A stretch of 64,000 bases of DNA, taken from contig NZ_CP096276.1 in assembly GCF_024662235.1 (NCBI RefSeq), positions 2,728,001-2,792,000 of the forward strand, written 5' to 3'. Below the pieces are notes generated by a model that was not told the DNA's origin, did no database searches, and was given only the letters and a program-made list of their open reading frames with translations. The number at the start of each line of letters is the position of its first letter. Within the stretch, counting starts at the first letter, position 1. This DNA comes from Pimelobacter simplex. Its GTDB lineage: Bacteria > Actinomycetota > Actinomycetes > Propionibacteriales > Nocardioidaceae. Below are positions 26,461 through 35,785 of this stretch, one piece after another. The position numbers and the translations under genes are program-made.

Positions 26461-28132
26461 CGAGGAGACCCATCGCGACACTCACGGCCCCCATCGACGA
26501 GGGTCCGCTGGTGAGCCGTTCGAACGCCCCGGTGCTGGGGTGCCAGGCGACGAGGTGCCAGGTCTCCGCACCGATCTCCATCTCTCCGAACCGCATCGGC
26601 CCGACCAGAGCCAGGACGGTGTCGGCGTCGAGGAGGCCGACCGTGCGGAGGTAGCCGTTGTTGCCGTAGACCGAGTTCGGGTCCGGCACCGAGGCCGCGG
26701 CCAGCAGGTCGCCCGCGGTGACGTCGAGGATGAGCAGCCCGGTGGTCCCCGTCGGGAGCTGCGTGCCCGAGCCGACGAACGCGATCCGGCCGAAGCCGCT
26801 GACCACGCCGGTCGCCCAGTAGCTCGACGGCAGCGTCCGCACCTTCCTGCCGTCCTGCCACACGTCGAACCCCTGGTAGGCCTCCGGCTGCTCGACGGCG
26901 GTGCCATCGCGGTCGGTCGTGACCACCATCGACCCGAGCCGGCCGTAGGGCGCCTGTTCGCCGGTCCCGTCGGGCCGCACCAGCCACCCACCGCTCCAGT
27001 GCGCCACGTACCACCCCTCGTCACCGGGCAGCCAGGTCAGCGCCGGCGGGTTGTCCCAGCGCTCCGCGATGGGCTTCGGCCAGGGCACGGTGCGGTCGGC
27101 ACCGGTCGTCACGTCGACCACCCGGATGCCGTCGTAGGTGGCGAACGCGACCTGCGTGCCGTCGTACGACAGGGCGGGGGCGAGGGTGCCCCCGAGCGTG
27201 TCGGCCAGCAGGTCCGCGGTCCCGGCGACGCAGCGCCAGGTGCCGTCGGTGCCGAGCAGGCGCAGGTCCGCGCCCGGCTCGGGCAGGGCGAGCACCGCGC
27301 CCCCGGGCAGCGGCTCGCGCAGCACGCTCGGCACGCTCCGGGCCGGCGGCGGGTCGAGGCGGCGGGGCAGCACCGAGGCCCGGACCGGGGCGTCCACGAC
27401 CGTGAACGGGTCCCAGCGCTCGATCCGGGGCGCAGCCGCCGCGGTCCCGCTCGGCACGGTCGTCGGCACCGTCGTCGGCGCGATCGGGGGCGGCTCAGCG
27501 CCCCGGTCGCCGCGGGTCACCAGGACCCCGGCCAGCACCACCAGGACGACGGCGAGCGCGGCCCCGCCGACCACCCGGCGCTGGGCCCGGCGCCGCCCCG
27601 CCTCGCGCACGGCCCGCTCCCCCAGCCCGGCGGGCGCCACCAGGTCGAGCAGCTCGGGCGCCCCCGAGCGCAACCGGGCCAGCGCCGCGGAGTTCTGGCT
27701 CTTGACCGTGCCCACCGAGACGCCGAGCGCCTCGGCCGTCTCGCGCTCGCTCAGGTCGTCGAAGTGGCGCAGCACGACCACCGCGCGCTGCGACGGGGTC
27801 AGCCGGGCGAGCGCCTTCTGCACGACGAGCACCGCCTCGGGGTCCGACGAGACGCTCGCGGCCGCGACCACCGCCACCGCGCCGTCGTGCACGTCGGCGA
27901 CGGGGACCTCCCGCCCGTGCCGGCGCCACCACGACACGTGGTCGTTCGCGATGATCCGCCGCGCGTACGCCGTCGGGTACCCCGCGCGCAGCCGCCGCCA
28001 CCGCAGCGCGACCTTGACCAGCGCCTCCTGGACCAGGTCCTCGGCGCGGTGCAGGTCGCCGGTCAGCAGGTACGCCGAGCGCAGCAGCGGCTGCTCCGCA
28101 CCCGCCGCCCAGGCGGTGAAGTCGTCGTCCAT
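26450..28132 (-). CDS. ECF sigma factor (SigE-family type) fused to a transmembrane/beta-propeller-like domain
   Basis: 560 aa. Residues ~1-165 are an ECF sigma factor: region 2 (LLRSAYLLTGDLHRAEDLVQ, YARRIIANDHVSWWRR) and region 4 (LTPSQRAVVVLRHFDDLSER, ALGVSVGTVKSQNSAALARL). One membrane segment follows (VVGGAALAVVLVVLAGVLV, about 200-218), then a ~340-residue outside part, Pro/Thr-rich at first, with repeated Trp/Gly/Asp beta motifs as in WD40-like propellers. The ATG at 28132 is preceded by GGAGGACGG. If it is made intact the sigma domain is membrane-tethered and may need cleavage to act. The paralogous pair at 36705-38356 has the same parts as two genes. Confidence 0.85.
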   Translation of the reverse strand: MDDDFTAWAAGAEQPLLRSAYLLTGDLHRAEDLVQEALVKVALRWRRLRAGYPTAYARRIIANDHVSWWRRHGREVPVADVHDGAVAVVAAASVSSDPEAVLVVQKALARLTPSQRAVVVLRHFDDLSERETAEALGVSVGTVKSQNSAALARLRSGAPELLDLVAPAGLGERAVREAGRRRAQRRVVGGAALAVVLVVLAGVLVTRGDRGAEPPPIAPTTVPTTVPSGTAAAAPRIERWDPFTVVDAPVRASVLPRRLDPPPARSVPSVLREPLPGGAVLALPEPGADLRLLGTDGTWRCVAGTADLLADTLGGTLAPALSYDGTQVAFATYDGIRVVDVTTGADRTVPWPKPIAERWDNPPALTWLPGDEGWYVAHWSGGWLVRPDGTGEQAPYGRLGSMVVTTDRDGTAVEQPEAYQGFDVWQDGRKVRTLPSSYWATGVVSGFGRIAFVGSGTQLPTGTTGLLILDVTAGDLLAAASVPDPNSVYGNNGYLRTVGLLDADTVLALVGPMRFGEMEIGAETWHLVAWHPSTGAFERLTSGPSSMGAVSVAMGLLASP

Positions 28133-28236
28133 CGCGTGCCGTCCTCCGGTCGGTCCGCCCATCCAACGCGAGCCGCGCCCGGATGGTTGGCACGACCTGC
28201 CGATGAGTCCCGCGCCCGGCGGCGGTCTGCCCCCGC

Positions 28237-28743
28237 ATGAGCCTCGCGAGCAACCACATCCAGCCGTGCCTGTGGTTCGACGACACGCTGGAGGAGGCCG
28301 CGCGCTTCTACACCGGCATCTTCCCGAACTCCTCGATCGACCACCTCAGCCGCTACGGCGACGCGGGCCCGGGCGCGCCGGGCAGCGTGATGGCCGGGGC
28401 GTTCACGCTCGACGGGCTCACGTTCCGCGGGATCAACGGCGGGCCGGCGTTCCCGTTCACCGAGGCGGTGTCGTTCTCGGTCACCTGCGACGACCAGTCC
28501 GAGGTCGACTACTACTGGGACTCGCTCGCCGACGGCGGCGAGGAGTCGGTGTGCGGGTGGGTCAAGGACCGCTTCGGGCTGTCCTGGCAGATCGTCCCGG
28601 CGCGGCTCTACGAGCTGGTCGCCGACCCCGTCCCGGAGCGCGCGCTCGCCGCCACCCGGGCGATGCTCGGGATGCGCCGGATCGTCGTCGCCGACCTCGA
28701 GGCGGCCGCCGACGCGGCCGCCGCGGCGACCACTCCGGGGTGA
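28237..28743 (+). CDS. VOC-family (PhnB-like) protein
   Basis: 168 aa. The PhnB/3-demethylubiquinone-methyltransferase-like branch of the vicinal-oxygen-chelate fold: [73 protein letters not shown]. Proteins of this kind bind small ligands or metals; none is assigned here, and the old methyltransferase name is probably wrong. It has an Ala-rich acidic tail. It is divergent from the fused sigma factor gene across 104 bp. Ribosome site is weak. Confidence 0.85.
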   Translation: MSLASNHIQPCLWFDDTLEEAARFYTGIFPNSSIDHLSRYGDAGPGAPGSVMAGAFTLDGLTFRGINGGPAFPFTEAVSFSVTCDDQSEVDYYWDSLADGGEESVCGWVKDRFGLSWQIVPARLYELVADPVPERALAATRAMLGMRRIVVADLEAAADAAAAATTPG

Positions 28744-28852
28744 CCGAGCACACAGCGCGCGGAGGGCTCTCCCGCGACTAGCCTCGTCGTGTCCGTCAAC
28801 GAACGTGGACCCGCTCGCGCGGGCCGCGAGTCACCAGAAACGGAGCTCGATG

Positions 28853-29722
28853 ATGAGCAACGCCCCCGAAGAAGCCGCCCCCTACGGCGGTCCCGCGGCA
28901 GCCGCCGCACCCAGCGCGTCCGCGCCGATCAAGCGGATCCGCACGCACCACCTGCGCGAGATGAAGCAGCGCGGCGAGCGCTTCTCCATGCTCACCAGCT
29001 ATGACCAGTACACCGCGCAGATCTTCGACGAGGCCGGGATCGAGGTCCTCCTCGTCGGCGACAGCGCGTCCAACAACGTCTTCGGCAACACGACCTCGCT
29101 GCCGGTCACGGTCGACGAGCTGCTCCCGCTCACCCGCGCCGTGAGCCGCTCGGTCTCCCGGGCCCTCGTGGTCGGCGACCTGCCGTTCGGCTCCTACCAG
29201 GCCTCGCCCGAGCAGGGCTACCTGACGGCCGTGCGGTTCATGAAGGAGGCCGGCGCCCACTGCGTCAAGCTCGAGGGCGGTGCCGAGATGGCCCCGCAGA
29301 TCGAGCGGATGACCCAGGGCGGCATCCCGGTGATGGCCCACATCGGCTTCACGCCGCAGTCCGAGCACACCCTCGGCGGCTACCGGGTCCAGGGCCGCGG
29401 CGACACCGCGGCCCGGGTCCTGCGCGACGCCGAGGCGGTCCAGGAGGCCGGCGCCTTCGCCGTCGTCATGGAGATGGTGCCCGGCGACGTCGCCGCCGAG
29501 GTGACGGCGAAGCTCGAGATCCCGACCATCGGCATCGGCGCGGGCAACCAGTGCGACGGTCAGGTCCTCGTCTGGCAGGACGCCTTCGGCCTGCGCACGG
29601 GCCGGCTCCCCCGGTTCGTCAAGGAATACGCCGACGTCCGCACCACGCTGCTCGACGCCGCCCGCGCGTTCGACAGCGAGGTCAAGGACGGCAGCTTCCC
29701 GGCGCCCGAGCACACCTTCTGA
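28853..29722 (+). CDS. panB: 3-methyl-2-oxobutanoate hydroxymethyltransferase
   Basis: First committed step of pantothenate (and so CoA) synthesis: transfers a hydroxymethyl group from methylenetetrahydrofolate to ketoisovalerate. 289 aa, with an extra ~25-residue Ala/Pro leader. Family blocks: [41 protein letters not shown] with the metal-binding Asp, [33 protein letters not shown], and [19 protein letters not shown]. Two adjacent ATGs exist; the second (28853) has the better spacing from GGAG. A possible -10 (TAGCCT, 28779-28784) lies upstream. panC and panD are not in the window. Confidence 0.95.
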   Translation: MSNAPEEAAPYGGPAAAAAPSASAPIKRIRTHHLREMKQRGERFSMLTSYDQYTAQIFDEAGIEVLLVGDSASNNVFGNTTSLPVTVDELLPLTRAVSRSVSRALVVGDLPFGSYQASPEQGYLTAVRFMKEAGAHCVKLEGGAEMAPQIERMTQGGIPVMAHIGFTPQSEHTLGGYRVQGRGDTAARVLRDAEAVQEAGAFAVVMEMVPGDVAAEVTAKLEIPTIGIGAGNQCDGQVLVWQDAFGLRTGRLPRFVKEYADVRTTLLDAARAFDSEVKDGSFPAPEHTF

Positions 29723-29771
29723 GCGGCCCGGGCTGAGCCCACCGACCGGCAGGACGGCGTACGGTCGTCGC

Positions 29772-30926
29772 ATGCGTGCGCGTCGACTCGTCGTCCTGCC
29801 GGTCCTGGCCCTGCTCGCCACCACCCTCTCGGCCGCGGGCTGCCGCGCCGAGGAGCCCCGGGCCGCGGCGGCCGGCCTGCGCGTCGCGGTCGTCGCCGAC
29901 GGCCTCGACCACCCGTGGGAGGTCGCCGAGCTGCCGACCGGTGACCTGCTCGTCACCCAGCGCGAGCGCCGGACGCTGACCCTGGTCGACCCGGCCACCG
30001 GCAGCCACCGCGACCTGGCCTTCCCGAGCGCGAGCGTCTGGGCGCGCGGCGAGACCGGCCTGCTCGGGCTCGCGGTCGACCCGCAGTTCACGAGCAGCCG
30101 CCGCATCTACACGTGCCAGGGCTGGCGGCTGGCCGGCGGCGGCCACGACATCCGGGTGATCGCCTGGACCCTCGACGCCGGGCTCACCCGGGCCACCCCG
30201 GCCCGCACGCTGCTGACCGGGCTGCCCTCGAACTCCATCGGCCGCCACGGCGGCTGCCGGCTGCTGATCCTGCGCAACGGCGCCCTCGTCGTCGGCACCG
30301 GCGACGCGGCCCAGGGCCGCAACCCCCAGAACCTGCGCTCCCTGGGCGGCAAGGTGCTCCGCCTGGACCGGATGACCGGCCGGGCCTGGCCCGCGAACCC
30401 GTGGGCCGACCGCAAGGGCAAGCGCCGCTACGTCCTCAGCTACGGCCACCGCAACGTCCAGGGACTCGCCCAGCGCGCCGACGGCACGCTGTGGTCGGTC
30501 GAGCACGGCACCTCGCGCGACGACGAGATCAACCTGATCCGCAAGCGCGGGAACTACGGCTGGAACCCCGTCCCGGGCTACGACGAGACCCGCCCCATGA
30601 CCGACCAGCGCCTGCCCGGCAAGCAGCTCGCCGCCCGCTGGCGCTCCGGTGACCCGACGATCGCGCCGTCCGGCGCCGCCTTCGTGCGCGGCTCCGCCTG
30701 GGGCCGGTACAACGGCGCGCTCGCGGTCGCCGTCCTCAAGGACCAGCGGCTGCTGTTCGTCCGGTTCAGCGCCCGGGGCAAGCTGCGCTGGACCGACGCC
30801 CCCGCCGAGCTGCGCGCCTACGGCCGGCTGCGCGACGTCACCGCCGCGAGCGACGGCTCGCTGCTCGTCACCACCGACAACGGCGACGGGCACGACGTCC
30901 TGCTGCGGGTGCGTCCACCCGCCTGA
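29772..30926 (+). CDS. PQQ-dependent sugar dehydrogenase-family lipoprotein
   Basis: Soluble glucose dehydrogenase-type six-bladed propeller, 384 aa, lipid-anchored through a LSAAGC lipobox near residue 24. Family marks: GLDHPWEVAELPTGDLLVT, ETGLLGLAVDPQF, HGGCRLLILRNGALVVGTGDA, QNLRSLGGKVLRLDR, SYGHRNVQGLA, EHGTSRDDEINLI and GNYGWNPVPG. The histidine, arginine and acidic residues expected around the cofactor are present. Whether this cell supplies PQQ is unknown, and many actinobacterial members have no proven substrate. It starts 49 bp after panB; the connection is only positional. Confidence 0.87.
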   Translation: MRARRLVVLPVLALLATTLSAAGCRAEEPRAAAAGLRVAVVADGLDHPWEVAELPTGDLLVTQRERRTLTLVDPATGSHRDLAFPSASVWARGETGLLGLAVDPQFTSSRRIYTCQGWRLAGGGHDIRVIAWTLDAGLTRATPARTLLTGLPSNSIGRHGGCRLLILRNGALVVGTGDAAQGRNPQNLRSLGGKVLRLDRMTGRAWPANPWADRKGKRRYVLSYGHRNVQGLAQRADGTLWSVEHGTSRDDEINLIRKRGNYGWNPVPGYDETRPMTDQRLPGKQLAARWRSGDPTIAPSGAAFVRGSAWGRYNGALAVAVLKDQRLLFVRFSARGKLRWTDAPAELRAYGRLRDVTAASDGSLLVTTDNGDGHDVLLRVRPPA

Positions 30927-30950
30927 TCCCGCTGTGACAGCATCGCGGCC

Positions 30951-31685
30951 ATGGCTGACACCCCCGACCAGGTCCGTGGTCGCGCCAAGCTCAAGCACCA
31001 GCGGGTCTCGCGCGTGCGCATCGAGGCCCCGGTCTGGTTCATGGGGCCCACCGTGTCCAAGACCGCCCTCGAGATCGGCGCCTTCACCTACCTCGTCGGC
31101 GGCGTGATCGACTCCTGCTCCTCGATCGGCCGCTACTGCTCGCTGGCCGCGGGCGTGCGGATCGGCGAGCCGGACCACCCCACCGACTGGCTCTCCACCT
31201 CCCCCTTCCAGTACGACGCCGGCCGGTTCGGCTGGCACCCGGCCGCCGCCGAGAGCACTCCCCTGGAGCCGGCCGGCTTCCCGCGCGGGCCCGCGACGAT
31301 CGGCAACGACGTGTGGATCGGCGCCAACGCCGTCGTGCTCCGCGGCGTCCACGTCGGCGACGGCGCGGTGATCGCGGCCGGGGCCGTCGTGACGCGCGAC
31401 GTGCCGCCGTACGCGATCGTGGGCGGGGTGCCGGCCAAGGTGATCCGCTCCCGCTTCGCCCCGGACCTGGTCGCCGCGCTCCAGGAGGTCGCCTGGTGGC
31501 GGTTCAGCCCGAACCAGCTCGCCGGGCTGCCCTTCGACGACCCGGCCGCGGCGGTCGCCGAGCTGCGCCGGCGCATCGACGAGGACGGGCTGACGCCGTA
31601 CCCCGGGGAGTGGCGGACCTACCAGGACGAGGACGCCCAGCCCCCGGCCCCCGAGCCGGCGCGCTCGCGCTGGCGCCGCGGCTGA
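30951..31685 (+). CDS. CatB-like O-acetyltransferase (left-handed beta-helix)
   Basis: 244 aa. Hexapeptide-repeat acyltransferase of the xenobiotic/antibiotic acetyltransferase type: [40 protein letters not shown] with the catalytic-type His in EPDHPTD, then coils [38 protein letters not shown] and the closing [13 protein letters not shown]. It transfers acetyl from acetyl-CoA to a hydroxyl; the acceptor is unknown and a sugar or cell-surface polymer is as likely as a drug. It starts 24 bp after the dehydrogenase gene. C-terminus is Pro/Glu/Arg-rich. Confidence 0.85.
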   Translation: MADTPDQVRGRAKLKHQRVSRVRIEAPVWFMGPTVSKTALEIGAFTYLVGGVIDSCSSIGRYCSLAAGVRIGEPDHPTDWLSTSPFQYDAGRFGWHPAAAESTPLEPAGFPRGPATIGNDVWIGANAVVLRGVHVGDGAVIAAGAVVTRDVPPYAIVGGVPAKVIRSRFAPDLVAALQEVAWWRFSPNQLAGLPFDDPAAAVAELRRRIDEDGLTPYPGEWRTYQDEDAQPPAPEPARSRWRRG

Positions 31686-31700
31686 GCCGCCCGGTCCCCG

Positions 31701-33728
31701 TCAGTCCAGCCCGCGGCGCGCGAGCAGCGGCTCGATCGGCGCCGGCCGGCCCCGCCACTCCTCGTAGGACTCCAGCGGGTCGCGGGTGCCGCCGATGCCG
31801 ATCACGTGGCGCAGGTACTGGTCGCCGTTGGCGCGGGTGAGCCCGCCGTTGTCCTTGAACCAGGCGACCGTGTCCGCGTCGAGCAGCTCGCTCCAGATGT
31901 AGGAGTAGTACGCCGAGGCGTAGCCCGAGCTGAAGCTGTGGGCGAAGTAGGGCGTCGCGTAGCGCGGCGGCACCGCCGGGTTGTCGAGCCCCGCGGCGGC
32001 GAGCGCGCGCTGCTCGAACGCGGCGACCTCGGCGACGTCCGCCGGCACCTCGTCGGGGCCGAGCTCGTGCCAGGCCAGGTCGATGAGTGCGGCGGCGAGG
32101 TACTCGCTCGTCGCGAACCCCTCGTTGAACGTCTCGGCCGCACGCAGCCGCTCGACCACCTCGGCCGGGATCGGCTCCCCGGTCTCGTGGTGGATCGCAT
32201 AGCTGGCGAGCACCTCGGGCCACAGGATCCACATCTCGTTGACCTGCGAGGGGTACTCGACGAAGTCGCGGAAGACCGCCGTCCCGCCGAACTTGGGGTA
32301 CGTCGCCCGCGCCAGCAGTCCGTGCAGCGCGTGCCCGAACTCGTGGAACAGCGTGCGGGTCTCGTCCCAGGTCAGCAAGGTGGCCTCGCCGTCGGCGGGC
32401 AGGGGGACGTTGAGGTTGTTGACCACGACCGCCGTCTCGACCCCGAGCAGCGTCGAGGGCGTGACGAAGCTGCTCATCCAGGCCCCGCCGCGCTTGGAGT
32501 CGCGGGTGTAGAGGTCGAGCAGGTAGAGCCCGATCGGCACACCGTCGCGGCTGACCTCGAAGACCCGGACGCCGGGGTGGTAGCCGGGCAGGTCGGGGCG
32601 CTCCTCGAAGGTCAGCCCGTAGAGCCGCTCGGCGGCGAAGAAGACGCCGTCGCGCAGCACCCGCTCCGCCTCGAACCACGGACGCAGCGCGGCCAGGTCG
32701 ACGTCGTAGCGGGCGGTGCGGACCTTCTCGGCGTAGAACGGCCAGTCCCACGGCTCCACCGCGAAGCCGGCCTGCGCCGAGAGCGCCTCCTGCTCGCGGC
32801 GGGCGTTGCGGGCGGCCGGCGCGGCGAGCCGCTCGAGGAGCGAGCGGACGGCCTTCGGCGTACCGGCGGTGTTGTCGGCGGTCACCACGGCGGCGTGGTT
32901 GTCGAAGCCGAGCAGCCGGGCCCGCTCGGCGCGCAGCCGCAGCACGTCGAGCGCCAGCGCCCGGGTGTCGTGCTCGCCGCCGCGGCTGCCCCGGCTGCGC
33001 TGGGCCGCGGAGAGCCGGCGGCGCAGGTCGCGGTCGGTCAGCGCGGCCAGGTGCGGGTGGGCGGTCGGCAGCACGAGCGTGAGCAGGTAGCGCCCGTCGA
33101 GCCCGCGGCTCGCGGCCGCGGCGGCGGCCGCGGAGACCTCGCCGGGGGTGAGCCCGGCGAGCTCGGCGGCGTCGTCGACGACGACCGCGAGGTCGTTGCT
33201 GTCGGCCTGGAGCGCCAGCTCGAAGGCGGTCTCCTTGGTGGAGATCTCCTCGTTGAGCGCGCGCAGCCGCGCCTTGTCGTCCTCGCCGAGCGCGGCGCCG
33301 GCGAGCCGGAACTCGGTGACATAGCGGTCGACCAGGTACGCCGCCTCGGCATCGAGCCCGCTGCGGTCGGCGTGGACCGCCTGGAGCCGCGCCCACAGCG
33401 CCGGGTCGAGCAGGATCGCGTCGCTGTGCGCGGCCAGCCGCGGCGCGAACTCCGCCCGCACCGCGTCGACCGCCGGGTTGGCGTCGGCGCTGGCCTTGTT
33501 GCCGAACACCCGCAGCACCCGCGCCAGCGCGGTCCCGCTGCGCTCGAGCGGCTCCATCGTGTTGGCGAAGGTCGGTGGCGCCGGATCGGCCGTGATCGCG
33601 GCGATCGCGGCGATCTGCTCGGCCATCGCGGTCGCGATGGCCGGGGCGTAGTCGTCGTCGGTGATGTCCGCGAAGCGCGGCAGCTGGTGGGGGAGGTCGC
33701 TGGGCCCGAGAAGTGCGTCCGTCGTCAC
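31701..33728 (-). CDS. M3-family metallopeptidase (oligopeptidase A / peptidyl-dipeptidase type)
   Basis: Cytosolic zinc peptidase that trims oligopeptides, 675 aa, standard length. The zinc site LFHEFGHALHGL lies near residue 463, with the downstream Glu in the NEMWILWPEVLASYAIH region. FALQADSND-like N-terminal helices and GYASAYYSYIWSELL near the C-terminus are typical. The GTG at 33728 is chosen because a GAGTGGG lies just before it; a GTG nine bases upstream abuts the next gene's stop. There is no signal peptide. It follows the lytic transglycosylase gene by 10 bp and may share its transcript. Confidence 0.93.
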   Translation of the reverse strand: MTTDALLGPSDLPHQLPRFADITDDDYAPAIATAMAEQIAAIAAITADPAPPTFANTMEPLERSGTALARVLRVFGNKASADANPAVDAVRAEFAPRLAAHSDAILLDPALWARLQAVHADRSGLDAEAAYLVDRYVTEFRLAGAALGEDDKARLRALNEEISTKETAFELALQADSNDLAVVVDDAAELAGLTPGEVSAAAAAAASRGLDGRYLLTLVLPTAHPHLAALTDRDLRRRLSAAQRSRGSRGGEHDTRALALDVLRLRAERARLLGFDNHAAVVTADNTAGTPKAVRSLLERLAAPAARNARREQEALSAQAGFAVEPWDWPFYAEKVRTARYDVDLAALRPWFEAERVLRDGVFFAAERLYGLTFEERPDLPGYHPGVRVFEVSRDGVPIGLYLLDLYTRDSKRGGAWMSSFVTPSTLLGVETAVVVNNLNVPLPADGEATLLTWDETRTLFHEFGHALHGLLARATYPKFGGTAVFRDFVEYPSQVNEMWILWPEVLASYAIHHETGEPIPAEVVERLRAAETFNEGFATSEYLAAALIDLAWHELGPDEVPADVAEVAAFEQRALAAAGLDNPAVPPRYATPYFAHSFSSGYASAYYSYIWSELLDADTVAWFKDNGGLTRANGDQYLRHVIGIGGTRDPLESYEEWRGRPAPIEPLLARRGLD

Positions 33729-33738
33729 GGAGCCCACT

Positions 33739-34950
33739 CTAGGACGTGGGTGCTGCGCCGGGGTCCGGCTCTGGTGAGGGTTCTGGAGAAGGTTCGGGGG
33801 ACGGCTCGGGGGCGGGCTCGGGTGCGGGCTCGTCCTGAGGGTCGGGCGTCGGCGTCGGCGTCGGCTCGGGGGTGGGCGTCGGCTCGGGCTCGGGTTCCGG
33901 CTCCGGCTCGGGCTTGGTCTCCGGGTCGGGCGTCGGCTGCGGCGCCGGCTTCGGCGGCGTCACGAACACCGGCTCCGGAGCCCGGACGAAGCGCTTGCGC
34001 GGCGCCCGCGCGATCATCGTGACCACGGTGTCGCCGGTCAGCCGGGCCGGCACCGGCGCGAGCCCGGAGCCGGGCACCAGCGCGACGTCCGCCGCCAGGT
34101 CCTTCTCGTAGCCGGCCACCAGCCGGCGCACGGCCGCCGGGAAGCCGCGGGTCGCGTCGTACCTCGCGAGGGCGGCGCGCAGGTCGGCCGGCTCGGCCAG
34201 GTCGTGCCCGTCGGCGCACAGCAGCACCGCCGCGCCGAGCGCGGCGTCGTCGAGGTCCTGCGGGTCGCGGACCCCGTCGCCGTCGGCATCGACCGCGACC
34301 GTGCTCCAGGTCGCCGGCAGCAGTCCCATCGGGCCCACCGGCGCGTCCCACAGCGGGCGGGCGTCGAGGCGTCCGCCGTCGGAGTCGGAGACCGCGGACC
34401 GGCCCTGGCGTCCGTTGAGCGGCCGCCCGACGTACGCCGGCTCGACCTTGCCCTCGGCGCTCACCCGGTACTTGCCCGGCTCCCCCAGACCCAGCCCGTG
34501 ACCGGACTCGATCCGGCCGAGCGCCGCGAGCACGAGCCAGTCCAGGTGGCACGAGGTCGCCGTGTCGATCACGGTCGCGGCCCGCTGGTAGGCGACGACC
34601 GCCTGGGGCGGCGCGGCGGCCAGCCGGTCGGCCGGCGGACGCGCATCCACCTCCGGTACGACGAGCAGCCCGGCCGCCTGCACGGTCGCGGTCCGCTCCG
34701 CACCGGCGTCCGGCGCCGGGTCCGCCGCAGCCGGCGGCGGAGGTGCCGGGCTCGCCGGCGGGTCCGCCGCGGCCGACGGGCTCGCCGGCACGGCGTCCGC
34801 AGGAACAGCCGGGCCCGCCTCCCGCTGCGGCGCGCCGCCGCGGTGCAGGATCCCGGTGGTGGCGAGGACGACCGCGACGAGCGCGAGCACCACGGCGAGC
34901 AGGAGGGCGCGCCGAGCGCCACGTCGTACGAGTGCGGCGACGTCCCCCAC
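33739..34950 (-). CDS. Membrane-anchored lytic transglycosylase with Pro/Glu repeat tail
   Basis: 403 aa. One membrane segment near the N-terminus ([21 protein letters not shown]) is followed by a Pro/Ala-rich linker, an SLT-like domain ([19 protein letters not shown] with the catalytic-type Glu, then [20 protein letters not shown] and [20 protein letters not shown]) and a ~65-residue tail of Pro-Glu-Pro repeats. It probably cleaves peptidoglycan outside the membrane, and the tail may span or bind the wall. GTG at 34950 has AAGGGAGG eight bases upstream. Close to other Nocardioides-type murein hydrolases in layout. Confidence 0.85.
   Translation of the reverse strand: MGDVAALVRRGARRALLLAVVLALVAVVLATTGILHRGGAPQREAGPAVPADAVPASPSAAADPPASPAPPPPAAADPAPDAGAERTATVQAAGLLVVPEVDARPPADRLAAAPPQAVVAYQRAATVIDTATSCHLDWLVLAALGRIESGHGLGLGEPGKYRVSAEGKVEPAYVGRPLNGRQGRSAVSDSDGGRLDARPLWDAPVGPMGLLPATWSTVAVDADGDGVRDPQDLDDAALGAAVLLCADGHDLAEPADLRAALARYDATRGFPAAVRRLVAGYEKDLAADVALVPGSGLAPVPARLTGDTVVTMIARAPRKRFVRAPEPVFVTPPKPAPQPTPDPETKPEPEPEPEPEPTPTPEPTPTPTPDPQDEPAPEPAPEPSPEPSPEPSPEPDPGAAPTS
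33770..33950. repeat. Simple repeat coding for Pro-Glu-Pro tail
   Basis: Tandem GGCTCG/GGCTCC/GGTTCT-type hexamers encode alternating Pro-Glu, Pro-Thr and Pro-Ser pairs at the end of the transglycosylase. Such tracts expand and contract by slippage, so length may differ between strains. Confidence 0.7.
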
Positions 34951-35053
34951 GTGCCCCACCTCCCTTGAGTCGGGCTGGATCCTCCAGTGTTCGCCCGGAT
35001 CGCCCCGGACGCACGCGTTTCACCAGAACTTCACCGACCCGGCGCCGACTCAT

Positions 35054-35067
35054 CCCCAATGTTGGGG
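35054..35067. promoter_or_regulatory. Palindrome before tdk
   Basis: CCCCAA-TG-TTGGGG is a perfect 14-bp palindrome, 19 bp upstream of the tdk start and between tdk and the divergent transglycosylase gene. Operator is the likeliest reading; no regulator is assigned. Confidence 0.4.
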
Positions 35068-35085
35068 CGATGAGAGGATGCGCGG

Positions 35086-35754
35086 GTGGCCGAGCTGACC
35101 TTCCGCACCGGGACGATGGACACGGGGAAGTCGACCCTGGCCCTCCAGACCAACCACAACCACGCCGCCCGCGGCCGCGTCGGCCGCCTCTTCACCTCGC
35201 ACGACCGGGCCGGCGTCGCGATCGTCTCCTCGCGCCTGGGCCTGAGCGCCCACGCCCAGGAGGTCGACGACGTCTTCGACTTCTGGCGCTTCACCGTCGA
35301 GGCCCTCACCCAGGGCGCCCGGATCGACTACATGATCTGCGACGAGGCCCAGTTCTACACACCCGCCCAGATCGACCAGCTCGCCAAGGTCGTCGACGAG
35401 CTCCAGATCGATGTCTTCTGCTTCGGCATCCTCACCGACTTCCGCACCCGCCTCTTCCCCGGCGCGGCCCGCCTCGTCGAGCTCGCCGACCGCACCGAGG
35501 TCCTCCAGGTCGAGGCCCTGTGCTGGTGCGGCAAGCGCGCCACCCACAACGCCCGCACCGAGAACGGCGTCATGGTCACCGAGGGCGAGGTCATCGTCGT
35601 CGGCGACGTCGACGCCGCCGAGCAGCTCCCGGCCGTCGACGACGAGGTCGAGGTCGCCTACGAGGTCCTCTGCCGCCAGCACCACCGCCGCGGGCTGACC
35701 GCGGCCCGAGCCCGCGCGGTCAGCCTCTCCCCCGAGCCGCTGCCGTTCTCCTAG
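35086..35754 (+). CDS. tdk: Thymidine kinase, type II
   Basis: Phosphorylates thymidine in nucleotide salvage, 222 aa. P-loop TGTMDTGKSTLALQ, the Walker B-like ICDEAQFYTP, the DRTEVLQVEALCWCG segment with CxC zinc-type cysteines, and the second pair's position at VLCRQHHRRG, where one Cys is replaced by His-rich residues. The lasso-loop ARTENG is present. GTG start with GAGAGGATG. Most type II kinases are about 190-210 aa, so the length is normal with a short tail. A palindrome just upstream may regulate it. Confidence 0.93.
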   Translation: MAELTFRTGTMDTGKSTLALQTNHNHAARGRVGRLFTSHDRAGVAIVSSRLGLSAHAQEVDDVFDFWRFTVEALTQGARIDYMICDEAQFYTPAQIDQLAKVVDELQIDVFCFGILTDFRTRLFPGAARLVELADRTEVLQVEALCWCGKRATHNARTENGVMVTEGEVIVVGDVDAAEQLPAVDDEVEVAYEVLCRQHHRRGLTAARARAVSLSPEPLPFS

Positions 35755-35785
35755 GCAGGGCGCGGGGGCGGTCGACGGCCAGTCG

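Noticed and set aside
33770..33950. Repeat tract as a CRISPR-like or mobile array
   Set aside because: It is a continuous in-frame hexamer repeat encoding a Pro-Glu tail, with no spacers.
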